Source: Hevea brasiliensis (lineage: Eukaryota > Streptophyta > Magnoliopsida > Malpighiales > Euphorbiaceae). From it: a stretch of DNA of 64,000 bases. The notes under the pieces were generated by a model, which saw nothing but the letters and a program-made list of their open reading frames with translations, was not told where the DNA came from and did not search any database. Numbering within the stretch: the first letter of the stretch is position 1; each line of letters opens with the position of its first letter. Shown here piece by piece: positions 21,316 through 33,199 of this stretch. The stretch lies in the NCBI RefSeq assembly GCF_030052815.1, contig NC_079504.1:87588250-87652249 (forward strand), in the 5' to 3' direction. A program made the position numbers and the translations under genes.

Positions 21316-24300
21316 TGTAACACCCCTATGTTCGGTAGTGCATTCTACTATTCCAATGACCAGTGTTGTCCGGACAGCTAGAATGCCTAGAACTACACTT
21401 CAATATGAGTGAGGAGACATAAAATAATGAAATACAAGAAAAGAAAATACAAGAAAAACAAAGGAAAAATAATAGTAAAGAAATGCAATCAAGTTAAGCG
21501 AGCCGAGAACCCTAGCGATGGGTGACCGCACCGGGAAGTCACGGCGTGGACCGTTGACTAGCCCTGGACCGCGGGGAACCCTGAAAAATATTTTTAGGAC
21601 TTAAATAGAAACCTATTGAAATATAAATATCATTAGAAATATTAAAGAAAAATTAAATAATTAGTACAAAGAAAAGTGAGAAATCGAAAAACGGACAAAA
21701 CCCGGTGTTACCGAAAAATCGGGAATGCAACCCGAACAGGGGCATTGTGGTCATTTGACATCCCGAGTTGTCTTTTGACCTAAATGTTCATTAAAAACAC
21801 ATGATATTACACTTGGAAAATGTCATGAAAAATTAATTTAGTGGTACCTAATGTAAATAGCAAAAATGGAGGGTAAATGGAGTAATTATCAATTAAAACA
21901 TATAATATACTTTAATTAAGGTGAGTGGACCACTATGGGAATTAAATTAACATCTTATGGGCAGGTGTACTTCCACTAAACATTATCTTCTTCATTTCTT
22001 TCATCCAAGCTGAAATGAAACCTTAGAAATCCACCATTGCCGCATTTGATTCAAGCTTCATCATCTCCTCCATTTCACCTCCAAACACCAAAGTTCCTTC
22101 ACTAATCTTGATCCCCACCTCACAAGGAAGAAGTAGATACCAAAATCAAGGGAGTTTAGCGAAGATTTAACAAGCCTTATCAATAGGTAAGTTTGAGTTT
22201 TTGATTGTTGCTTTGTTAAAGTTTATAAGGGTGTTATGGGTGTTTGATTTATGGAGAGATTTTTGAGGTTTGATGTTTAAATGGGGAAGTGTACTTTTGG
22301 CAGCCATGGAAACACCTTGAAGGCAGTTTATTTTTGCTTGTAAATGGTGAATTAAATGATTGATTAAATGTATATTGTGTAGGAAATTGTTTGGGTGATG
22401 TATACTTAGTATATGTAAATGTGAATTGAAATTTGAAGCTTGGAAATTAATGGAATGTAAAGGTACCATTGCGGCAGGTTGTTAACTCTTGAAGAATACT
22501 GGAATTCATGCTTGGTTTATGGTATATTAATGTTGAATTGTGTTGGATGTTAGGGCAGTTTGAGTGTATATATGATAGTGTGAAGTTGGACATGAAAAAA
22601 AATGTTATGGTTAGGTGATTGAATTGTTGTAAATTGATTTGAAAATTTCTGCACTTTATGGTGTATGTTGAATGTAATTGTAAGCTGCTAAAGTGACCTA
22701 TAATGTGTTGTGAATTATCTTTAGGTCATGATACAACCAGAATTGACTTGAATATTGAGTTTGGTAAGTGTTAGGAGTGATCCTTGATGTGTATGAAAGA
22801 AATGCAATAAGGCAGTTTGTGTTTTAGGCCTATAACTTTAAGTGTGTGGCTCTAATTGGTATGAGACCAATTGGAGGTGAAACTAGGCATAAAATGTGCC
22901 AACTTTCATGAAGGAAGCTTGCCAAAATTCTGCTTGCAAGGTAGCTTGAAAAATGACCAAATCCGGATTAAGTGCAAATAAGGCCTGAAAATTGACCATT
23001 TGGGCAGCAGTTAGTGTTTAGGCCATAACTCACACAAAACAGGTCCAATTGATCTGAAATTTTGACCATGAATAGTTAAGACCATATCTACAAGTCTTAT
23101 GAAGACACCAAAGCCCAGAAATGAACATAAGTAAGTCAAACAGCTTGCACAAGTTCGGGTCCAAAAACTGGCCGAACCAAAATTTACCTAAAATGACCTA
23201 AAGTGACCAATTTTGGTGCAATTTGACCAGCAATAGTAAAATGACCATAACTTGGTCTACATAACTCAGAATAATCTGAAATTTTGCCCCGAGTTCCATA
23301 AGACATAGATTTACAAGGTTGTAGTTTTGACCGAAACCCGAAAACCGAGGGAACTAGGTCGTCCGGCTAGGTCAAACTAGTATCCCGGAATCCTGCAAAT
23401 TGCAAGAAATGCAGTATACACGGAACTGAAATTGGTAACATGTACCAACCCTAAAAGACTATCAAATGTGACATATTAGTAACACTAAAACCTAATTTAC
23501 CTAAAACGTATCGAGGGTCGATATATTAGGTTGATTAAGCAAATAATAGCATTCAGTGAATTACTTATCAAGCATTATCGTTAGAGACAGTTTAATTTAG
23601 TACTGAAACACTTCAAATTGTGTTTCTCAGTTAGCATTATTGATAAGTAATTGTTTGGGAAGGAAACACTGAGTCAGGAAAAGGGAAGGAAACACTGAAA
23701 CACAAACACTTCACTCAGGAAAAGGGAAGGAAACACTGAGTCAAGACCAAGAGACAGTTATCAGAGGTTTGTGCACAACAACTATTTCTTTTGAATTTTT
23801 CAATTGAAATGAATTATGACTATTTGTACATTATTGTTTTAAATTGTGGAAATGTGTTTGAATGGATATTTATTGCTTGAAAAGCATTGTAAATGGTTTG
23901 AAACTGTGAGAAATTGTTTGAATCATATTGATGGATACTTATTGATTGAAAAGCATTGGAAATGGTTTGAAACCACAGCTATCATGTATATTGATTGTAT
24001 TCCTCACTAGCTTGTCTAGTGGGACAAATTGAATTCCCTCTCCCTCTCTGGACAAATTGAATTCCCTCTCTGCCTGTTGAGGACGAATTGGATGAGTACT
24101 CATATTTTTGCTAGCTAGCTATGTTATTCCTCATTAGTCATTGACTTTTGGGACAAATTGAATACCTCATTAGCCATCGACTTTTGGGACGAATTGAACT
24201 TTGGAACATGATTAAGCTGTGTGTGGTTTATTGATATGTATTGTGAAATTGTGAAATGGAGTTTAAATTCTTATTGACATTCACTGTCTTTTGAATTTAA

Positions 24301-25161
24301 CTGTGATTTGACTTATTGAAATTTATTGTGATATTGAGAAATGGAGTTTAAAGTCTTATTGACATTCACTATCTTTTGAATTTAACTATGTTTTGATTAC
24401 TGAGATTTATTGTGATATTGTGTTAAATTCCTTCTGACATTCATTGCCTTGAATTTAACTATGATTTTACGTATCCATCATTTAAATGATTTATGAAATG
24501 TGATTTAAAGTTGTATTTGGTTAATGTTGTGCACCACTGAGACGTTGTCTCAGCGATAGTTTTTTATTGCTGTCGCAGGTAGACAGACAAACAGGGCAGC
24601 AGACTAGGCTACTAGTACATCCAGCAAGAGATTATCGGGTATAACGAGTATACCACATTTTGCATTTTGTACTGTAATGTATGACCACTGTATGTGCATA
24701 TTGTTTTTGGTTTTGAGTAGTTGTAAATTAAAATTGTACATTGAAGTTGTAAAGTAAATTATGAGTTATTTTGACTTGTAAAAATTGTATTATATTTCTT
24801 GTATCTCAGTCTTTAAAAAATTACTGTGGATTTGAGTTGAGAAATATTTTGGAGTTGAGATTTGGAAATATATTAAAGTGCTTTTTACAGGTTTTCTGAA
24901 GAACTGTTTTATCCAAATTACAGAGGGCACTCTGCCAAAATTTTTACAGAAATTGCTAATAGTCTAAATGTGTTAGCTAATTCACTTCAGTTCAAAAAAG
25001 TTTTTAACACCTGTAAATAGTGCTCACCACTGTAAAAGAAGTAAGAAAAGTTTTGAAAATCCCTTGTAGTGTATTTAATGGGTTATCAGTAGGCGAAGTT
25101 GGTAATTCATTAGGTATACTACGGGATCATGTTATGCCTTACAGAGGAGTAGGGTGTGACA
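21316..25161 (+). repeat. 3' LTR of pol element, complete
   Basis: 3846 bp from TGTAACACCCCTATG to GTGTGACA. It contains the splice-donor-like AG|GTAAGT at 22185-22190, three degenerate ~200-bp modules (about 22830-23330), a local rearrangement at 23625-23750 absent from the 5' LTR, the two-hairpin module (24531-24580) and the terminal hairpin (25065-25135). No gene is seen; the antisense frame 22167-22469 is a shadow. The host LTR resumes at 25162. Confidence 0.9.
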
Positions 25162-26450
25162 CTTTATGCCTGTATTCAAGGCTTTATGCCCGTATTCATG
25201 GCTTTATGCCTGCACTCATGGCTTTTATGCCCGATTATATATTATCATGACTTTTTAGCCATACTGACTGCATACGTGGTTGACGTTCTGCGTCCCATGG
25301 TATGATGGCTCGAGACACCGCGGTGTCCAGTGCTAACGACCCGTTATCCAGTTTTGTCAGCCTGTCATAGGTTACTTGAGCAGAAAAAAAAATTTATTGA
25401 AATAAGTTAAAAATATTAGAAACTAAATAAATCAGTGAGAAAAATCCAAAAGGTATTAAACTAGTATTAAGAATTTAATTATTACGAAATGATCCACAAT
25501 ACATAGAAAATATTAAGAGAGTAAATGAAAGACTACCAAAATAAGCATAACGTATGTAATTATTAGAAATGCATCCTCCATAATAAAATAAACATAAACT
25601 AAATATTTAGATTTATTTATACATTATATAAGTGATTATTGTGAACTTATGATAAAAGAGATTCTAGAGAGCAACATAAATGACGAAAAATATACTGTAT
25701 GGCAAATTTCATATGAACTCAGTAAAATTCTTGAGTATAGGAAATATGCTCCAATTATTTTTTATTTGTATACATTATTTCTTATTATATTATTGCACCA
25801 CTAAGCAGCAATGCTTAGCGCAATGGAATTGTTTCCTTCGCGCAGGTACTGAAGCTACAACCCAATGGACATTTGGCTGGGAATTTTGGAAGTCCAGATC
25901 TACAGAGTGTCAAAGGTTGTCACCTCCTCAGCAATGCATGTAGCTAGGGCCCATGTATATCACTTTATGTATTTTGTATGTTATAAAAATTTCGTATGTT
26001 GTAATTTGTATATTGTAATGTAAATTAAGAATTTGTAAGTAATATTTATGTGATGTAAATTTATAAATTGATTATTTCATATGTAATTAAATTGTATATC
26101 ATGTAAATTAATGCAAATTTGAGAATTTTGCTATAAGAATGGAGGATGAATGAATTTGTACCAATGAGTACAGATTTGAATTAAATAATGATTTTTGAAA
26201 TGAAGATATGAGTATGGATGAGATTATTATTGGAAAATATTGTTGAATTTTCAAACAAGTGAATAGTAAAACACGTCAAACGATTATAAAATAGGGAAAA
26301 CTCCGTTAGTTTCTCCGTTGAAAATAATCGATATTAAATATAACGAGAACAAAATTTTTAAAGAAATAAAGTAAGATAAGTTAGGGTACTCTGGCACCGA
26401 ATGTAGCAAGCCTTGCTTGGCTACACTGTAGTCGGGTGAGGGGTGTTACA
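25162..26450 (+). repeat. Family 1 3' LTR of gag-only element, part 2
   Basis: Resumes with the GGCTTTATGCC repeats (25166-25245), matching 8453 onward in the 5' LTR, and ends GGGTGTTACA at 26450. It holds the two-hairpin module (25795-25848). The frames at 25020-25250 and 25680-25943 lie in LTR DNA and parallel 8973-9227. They reflect copy identity, not coding. Confidence 0.85.
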
Positions 26451-27062
26451 GCAGGTGAAAAGAGCATAAAGCAGTTGAGTAAGCTTCTTTGAAGACACAT
26501 TCAGATCAGCTCCAGGTATATCATAGGTATGCCCATGTACATGGGTTTTGATTTATGCATGTAATAATATGTATGTAAATTATTTGAGCAGTTGTATAAA
26601 AACTCTTGTAAAATATTTTAGTATGTAATTAAATGTAAATTATTGTAAATATAAATTTGAGATTTCATTTACCTGAATAGTTTCGTAATATTAATTTTTT
26701 AGTCTTGTAATTAATGAAATGTTTTTTTTATGATGAGGTTGGTTTGAAAATGAAATGATTTAATTATTGAAATTGAATTATGAGATGAAATGAAGCTTAT
26801 TGGAGTTGTATTTGAGAAAACATATTGGGAGTGTTTTCCTTTTCAGGTTTGAAGAACTGTTTTCTCAAAATATAGCCGGCACTCTGCCGAAATTTTGAAA
26901 AATTTTTATAACACCAGATTTTAATCGATGATTTAAATTTCACGAAAATTGATTTAAAATCCCTTGTAGTATATTTAATGGGTTACCGGTAGGCGAAGTA
27001 CGGTAATTCATTAGGTATACTACGGGATCATGTTGCATCTTACGGAGGAGTAGGGTGTGACA
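26451..27062 (+). repeat. Tail of older family 2 LTR (host of gag-only element)
   Basis: Starts mid-LTR at GCAGGTGAAAAGAGC, the point just after hairpin 2 in other family 2 LTRs (compare 46319), and ends GGGTGTGACA. The gag-only element therefore inserted at the end of the two-hairpin module. The terminal hairpin is at 26958-27031. The other half is left of the window. Confidence 0.85.
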
Positions 27063-27175
27063 ATAGGTGCTATTCTCATGCAAAATAAACGACCTATTGC
27101 ATATTTTAGTGAGAAATTGCATGGTGCTGCCTTGAATTACTCTACCTATGATAAGAAATTGTATGCATTAGTTAA
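27063..27175 (+). pseudogene. RNase H scrap of a different Ty3/gypsy lineage
   Basis: 113 bp open in one frame, reading about 37 residues that include [18 protein letters not shown] and [14 protein letters not shown]. This is the RNase H region around the catalytic Asp-to-Glu segment. FSEKL...[19 protein letters not shown] wording belongs to other chromovirus lineages (CRM/Galadriel/Reina-like), not to the Tekay-like copies here, which read [22 protein letters not shown]. Both ends are cut by LTRs, so this is the oldest layer visible and the landing site for the LTR at 26451 and the element at 27176. Confidence 0.8.
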
Positions 27176-28606
27176 TGTAACACCCCTATTTGCATAGCCT
27201 GGTATATGTTACTGTTCCGGTGACCAGTATTGGTCCGAACAATTAAGAGAATTAGAACTATGTTTAAGACACCTAGAAAAGCCCTGATCGAAAATAAATA
27301 GCGATTACCAGATAGAAAAGTAAAAATAAGAAAAACATAATAGAAAAAGTTAAATGAGCCGGGAGTCACAGCGACGGGTGACCTTCCTGTGAAGTGACTG
27401 CGAGGTCAGTCTAAACTCAAATTTCAAGTCATGAAATGTGATGTCGTGGTCCTTAGGACTATTGCGAACACAGTGGAAAAGAGAAAATCACAGAAAAGAA
27501 TTTTTAAGCAGGTCAAATAATTAGGTCAGGGATCCGAAAGAAATATCGAATAACTTGTAAACTAGATTGAACCGGCGAGGGGCGATTTGGTCAATTCACC
27601 CCTAGAGCTGACTCCTGACCTAACTGCCCAATAAAATCTGAGAAATAAAAATTTTGAAATATGGAATTAAATTAAAGAAGTATGGGAAAAACAAAAGACT
27701 TATGACATCATCATGGTGATGCAAGCATGACCTCATTAATATTATAATTTTAAAATATGAAAAGGTGAGGATAAATATTACAAAAATAAGAGAAAAAAAT
27801 AAAAAGAAAATTAAATTAAAAAGACTTATGACATCATCATGGTGATGCAAGCATGACCTCATTAATATTATAATTTTAAAATATGAAAAGGTGAGGATAA
27901 ATATTACAAAAATAAGAGAAAAAAATAAAAAGAAAAAAGTGGTCTTCTTCTTCTATTTTCTGCCACCGACACTGTCTCATATTCTCTTCCAAAATTCCTC
28001 CATTGAAGCTTAATTTAAAGCTTCACAAACCCTAAAATTCTCCATTAAATCCCCAAAAATTCTTAATAAACCCTACTTTGGCAACTTGAAAAGTAGATTG
28101 AAGAAGAAAGGGAAGGAAGAAAGTTGACCAATTGAAGGATTTGAGCTTTAAAGAGAGGTTAGCAATTTGAACTTATAATTTGTAGTTAAATTATGCTTAT
28201 GCATGTGAAATACACTTAGAATTGATGAAAGAAATAAAACAAATCAAATATGGAGGATTAATTGTGAAATTCAGCCAGCCTTTGGGGGAGTTGAAATTGG
28301 TTGAGTTTGATGAAGTTAAAGGGGTCTAGAAGTGTAACTAAATGTATAGATGTTGATTATGTACTTTAAATTCATTAATTGAATGAATTGCGTAAGTTAG
28401 GGTTCTTGGTACTTAGGGTTTGGGAGAAAAATTGTAGAAAATGGTCAATGGATGTAAATGACCTTATTTCAGTTAAGAAATGGTCAATTGTGACCATTTG
28501 TGGTGTGTATGAATTGTCAGAAACAAGTTTAAATTTGGATTGGTGAGGGTCAATCTGCAGGCAGCTTGACCTAGGTCCCTTTCAGGGACCAAAATTGAAA
28601 ATTTAA
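27176..28606 (+). repeat. 5' LTR of large element, part 1
   Basis: Begins TGTAACACCCCTATTTGC. It has the GTCAC-AGCGACGG-GTGAC hairpin (27365-27382), a 126-bp tandem duplication (27695-27936, single in the 3' LTR at about 57510), and a donor-like AG|GTTAGC near 28156. It ends where the family 1 solo LTR inserted. No supported gene is present; the open frames at 27620-27862 and 28473-28760 are antisense to LTR. Confidence 0.85.
27695..27936 (+). repeat. 126-bp tandem duplication in LTR
   Basis: Two near-identical units starting AAGACTTATGACATCATC at 27695 and 27821. Each carries TGACATCATCATGGTGATG and an A-rich tail with an ATAAATATTA TATA-like stretch. The 3' LTR (57515-57630) has one unit, so the duplication happened after insertion. 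It doubles the presumed promoter segment. Confidence 0.9.
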
Positions 28607-31600
28607 TGTAACATCCCCACCGTATGTATTCTGTACGTTCTGTTGCTCCAGTGGCCAAATAACAGTCCAGGCAAGTCAGGATGTCTGGAACTACACTTTG
28701 GTGATAGTGAACAGACATATAATGATGAAATAAATAAAAAGAAAATACAAGAAAAATCAAAGAAAAGTGAAAGAGAGAAAATGAAGCTAAGTTAAACGAG
28801 CCGGTACTGCAGCAATGGGTGACCGCACCAGGAAGGCCATTGTCAACCCCAGGACCACGAGGAACCCTCGGAATTAAATTTCGAGACGTAAATAAGGGTT
28901 TATTGAAATGTAATTAACACTATAGATATCAAAGAAAAATTAATAAATTAGTACAAAGAAAAACGAAAAATAGAGAAACAGACAAAAATCGGTGTTACCG
29001 AAAAATCGGGAATATAACCCGAAGTGGGGCATTTTGGTCATTTGACCCCTATAGTTTCCTTTTGACCTCAATGTCTATTAAAAATAAATGATATTGCACT
29101 TAGGAAATGCCATGAAAAATTAAAATGGGATACAATATGTAAATAGTAAAAGAATTTAGCTAGATGTGCAAATAGTGGAACTTTAACTAATTAACTATTA
29201 AACTATTACCTAGTGCTCCACTAACTCCTAATTTGGGACAGCTATACAAGTCATTTGTGGACAAAAACCATCATCTCCAACCTTGAGAAATAACCAGCCG
29301 AGAGAACTCCATTGAAGTCCACCATGTTCAAATGAGCTCTATCACCATGCACCATTGATTTAGCCATTATTTCCACTTGGTTCCTTCATTAAACCTTGCA
29401 TACTCACCTTGGGGAAGATATTGGCAACAAGAAAAACAAGATTTGGTGAAGTTTTGATGAGCTTCAAAAGTGGTAAGTTTCCAAAACCTCTCCCTTGCTT
29501 TAGTAAACCTTGTGTTTAGGTTGAGGTGAGTATTTTGGTGAAGAGAAATGAAGAAAATCTTGAGAAATGAAATGGTCCATTTTCGGCAGCCATGATTATG
29601 TGTTGTATTTGAGTTTTTCTTACCTCTAATGGATGGAAATTATGGTTGATTAACTCAAATGGAGGATGTAGTAAGTTAAAATCTAAGTATGTGCATGTAG
29701 TGCTTGAATTAAGGGTGTGAAATGGAACCTTAATGCTTTGGGCAAACTGCCATGTTTGGCAGCCTATTAAATCATGAATTTGTGTGTGAATATATAGTTT
29801 ATTAATGAAATATGCTAGTGTTAAATTGTGGGCAGCATGTGTAAGTGATATTGAAGTATGATTATGTTGAAGTGTATGTGTAATATTGGCATTGAGATAT
29901 GTTGAATTTTGGTGGAAGTGAATGTTGAACTTAATGGTGAATTGTGTGCATTGAGCACTTGAATGTTCTGCCCAAAATTGTTACTGGAATTGTGTACAAT
30001 ATATATATGGAAGTGTCATTGATTGAATATTGAAGTAATGAGGAGGAGAAGGAATATCAAATTGGAAGTATATGTGCTTTGTGCAGGTTGTGTGTTGAAG
30101 GCAGTACCTAAATTAGGTCATAAGTGCCAAACTGTGAACCCAATTGGTATGAGGCCAATGGGAGGTGAAACTAGACACCAAATAGGCCAACTTTCATGTA
30201 GAAATGTTGCCAAAATTCTGCCTAGAAATTGACCTTAAAAATGACCAAATCCGGAATAGCAACCTTGCAACCCAGATTTTTGACTATATGAATAGTAGTT
30301 ATTAGGATGACCATAACTCACTCAAAACAGGTCCAATTGACCTGAAATTTTTACCATGGATAGCTTAGACATACAGCTACAATTCTTATGAAGGCACCAA
30401 AGCCTAGAAATTGCCAAAACCAAGTCAAATAGCTTGCATAATTTCAGATACCAAAACTGCCAGAACTAAAAGTGACCTAAAATTGACCAAATTTTGCACT
30501 AAAGGTGCAATCTGTCCAGCTTTAGTAAATTGACCATATCTTGGTCTATACAACTCAGAAGGACCTGAAATTTTGGCCTGCATGCAATAAGACATAGAGC
30601 TACAATTTTACTTCTTTGACCAGAAGCTAAAAACTAAGAGAAATAGGACTTTAAGCTAGACCAATCTAGCACACCAAAAATTGAGAATTTGACATTTACA
30701 TACAATGATGCTTGAAGCACTTTGGCAATGAATACCAACTTATAAAAATGGTAAATTGCACTATATTGGCAGCATATTAAATTAAAATATGTGACATGTT
30801 GTTACTAGAAACAACTTATCCATAGTACCTAAAAAAATGTCAATATATGCATTGACTTATGAATTACATAATAGCTAGTAAACTCTAAAAATTGATGAAT
30901 TGAACAATTAATTTATAATGTGCCCTAGTTTGCCTAGTTGACTAGTTTGGATAAGTTGGCATGCCAATAGGATTCTGACAGTTGTTCTGTAAATGGCTTC
31001 ATGCCATACTGTGTTTTTACGGCTTATTATGCCGCACTGTGACTTTAATAGCCTACGGCTATACATATTGTGTATTTATTTTTGGCTTATCACCAAATTG
31101 ACTAAATGGCTTTTTAGCCATGCTATTTGCGCACTGGGAGACACTTTGTGACCGATGGTGTGACGGCCAGAGGTACTAGGTACCCAATGCCAGTATATCC
31201 GTTTATGCAGTCTGGTCAGTATACAGGCTACACGGGCAGTAATTCAAGTACTATTAAATTCAAATACCTAAATCCAGTCTACTAACATACAGCACCACCA
31301 AAAATTCGTAAACACTTTATTTACTTTATTTTAATGTATATTTCTTTATATTTGGCACCACTAAGCAAATTTGCTTAGCGCGTTGCTTTTGTAACGCGTA
31401 GTTATTAGAGACACAGCTGGGGAGCCCAGCAGACCTACGACCGGGTGAGACATCAGATCTGCACAGGAGTCCGAGTCATCTGCACTGCATTGCATACATG
31501 GTAGGACTTAGGATATCTTGTATTTTGTACTTTTGTTGTATTTTTGATATTCGGCCTTGTATTTTGTAATGTTATGAAAGCTCTAAAGTTTGTAATATTT

Positions 31601-32003
31601 TGTACATATTAAATAATATGAAGATTTTCTGAATATATTTGAATTATTATGGACTCTATTATGAAACTGTTTAATGACTGTAAAAGTCTATTGACTTTAC
31701 TAAGAAATAAAGATTGTGAAATATTTGAGATTTTGATATTATCATATTAAACTGTTTTCAACAGGTTTGGAAGGACAGTTTGTCCGAAATACAGACGGCA
31801 CCTTGCCAAATTTTTATTACCAATCTTGAAACACTGATTTTATCAAAGTATGAAAATAGTATCAGTATGATATGAATATTACATAAAAGACTTCTTAAAA
31901 TCAAATTGAGCTTAGGAAATGAAATAATCATAGACTAGGTGTTCCGGCACGCCGTGTAGCACACCTTGCTCGGCTATTCTGTAGACGGGTCAAGGGTGTT
32001 ACA
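28607..32003 (+). mobile_element. Solo family 1 LTR
   Basis: 3397-bp LTR from TGTAACATCCCC to AAGGGTGTTACA with no internal region. It lies within the host LTR between GAAAATTTA and TTTACCAACCC, a sequence that is continuous at 58292-58302 in the 3' LTR. Flanking 5-mers are TTTAA (28602-28606) and TTTAC (32004-32008), a target duplication with one mismatch. It carries AG|GTAAGT (about 29470), a string of GGC/GCC hairpins (30956-31121) and the two-hairpin module (31355-31403). The frame 30023-30232 is LTR sequence. Confidence 0.88.
30956..31121. promoter_or_regulatory. String of GGC/GCC hairpins
   Basis: Successive inverted repeats: TTGGCATGCCAA (30956-30967), ATGGC/GCCAT (30993-31007), CGGC/GCCG (31020-31034), ATAGCC/GGCTAT (31048-31062) and ATGGCT/AGCCAT (31106-31121). 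Versions occur in all family 1 LTRs (8453, 16625, 25166; minus strand 61190-61272). Their role is unknown. Confidence 0.6.
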
Positions 32004-33199
32004 TTTACCAACCCAATTGGTGTGAGGCCAATTGAGAATGAAACTAGACACAAAATGGCACATTTTTCATTGAGGAATCATGCCTAGAAAATGACCATAA
32101 CTTAGTGAACAATTAGGCCAAATCCAGATTAGGGCACACTGACCTGTACAAAAATAACTAAATAAATAGTAGTTATGTAAATGACCATAAGTTGGTCTAG
32201 GAAGGTCCAAATGACCTGAATTTTTACTAGTAGAAAGCAGAGACATAGCCCTACAACTTTCATGAAGAACACCAATCCAAATTCTATTCATAACTAAGTC
32301 ATTTTGCCACCCAAAATTAATGGTCCAAAATTGCCAGAACCACTTAGGTGCCCAGAAAATCTGGGTTAAACCAATCTGGCCAGTCATGTTCAAATGGCCA
32401 TATCTTGGGCTAAAAAACTCCAAATGGAGTGATTCAAAAAGAGAATTAAAGAAAAGACAACAAGAAACAACTTTGATGAAGGACACTTAGCCAAATTTCT
32501 ACTGTAGATAGACCAATGGAACAGTACAAATAAGTGACCCAAAACTGAAATTTTGAGATTTAACCCTAATAGGCTTTGAATTGAATTTGGCAATCAATGC
32601 CAACAAAAATATGACTCAAAATGTGGTATATGGATGTAATTAGAATTAGCATATCTAATTAGTATGAAAAAGTCAATATTTTGACCAAATGGTCAAATAA
32701 ATAGTAACCACAATTATACTAAGTACAAAAGACTCAATTTTATAGGGTAAATTAAGTGTATAAAATTTAATTATTGAATTTATTAATTAGAAATAAATTG
32801 AATAGATATTGAAACACTCTAGTTATGTATTTTAGTGGGAAAGGAGCCCTTCAAGGAAGGAGGAGAAATGAAACCAAGACAACTCTAGATAAGAGGTTTG
32901 TGCACAACTAACTCTTTTGTTATTTTTCACTTCCAAATTGATTTAAATAAATTTATTGTATGATTTATGATTTTTGTTGTGTTTATAATTTTAACTTGTT
33001 GAATGAAATTGTATAAATTAAATGTAAATTTTCTTATGCCTTTAAGGATTTATTGCATGGGTTTTGAGAATTGTAAATTTTAAGTTTGATGTGTTGCCAA
33101 CCTTGAGTATGAATTTATAATGATTAAATATGTTAATGGTTTGTAAACACTTTTGTAAATAGAAATTGTTTTAAAAATAATTTGAAACCACAGTTGACA
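32004..33199 (+). repeat. 5' LTR of large element, part 2
   Basis: Matches 58296-59489 of the 3' LTR. It contains degenerate repeat modules (CCATAAGTTGGTCTA near 32181, CCATATCTTGGGCTA near 32398) and ends TTGACA, where the sister element inserted. Antisense frames at 32067-32593 are not genes. Confidence 0.85.

Larger units (their letters stand above)
12795..25161 (+). mobile_element. Family 2 Ty3/gypsy (Tekay/Del-like) element with pol, decayed
   Basis: The element comprises a 5' LTR (12814-16149, lacking its first ~8 bp and its 3' end), a truncated foreign LTR (16150-17669), an internal region from gag C-terminus to chromodomain (17670-21268), a polypurine tract and a complete 3' LTR (21316-25161). 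It sits in the 3' LTR of the gag-only element. The left junction carries a short filler copied from inside its own LTR, and no target duplication can be recognised. It has no primer-binding site because the 5' LTR/gag junction is deleted. Both LTRs are still very similar, so the insertion is moderately young. Confidence 0.85.
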
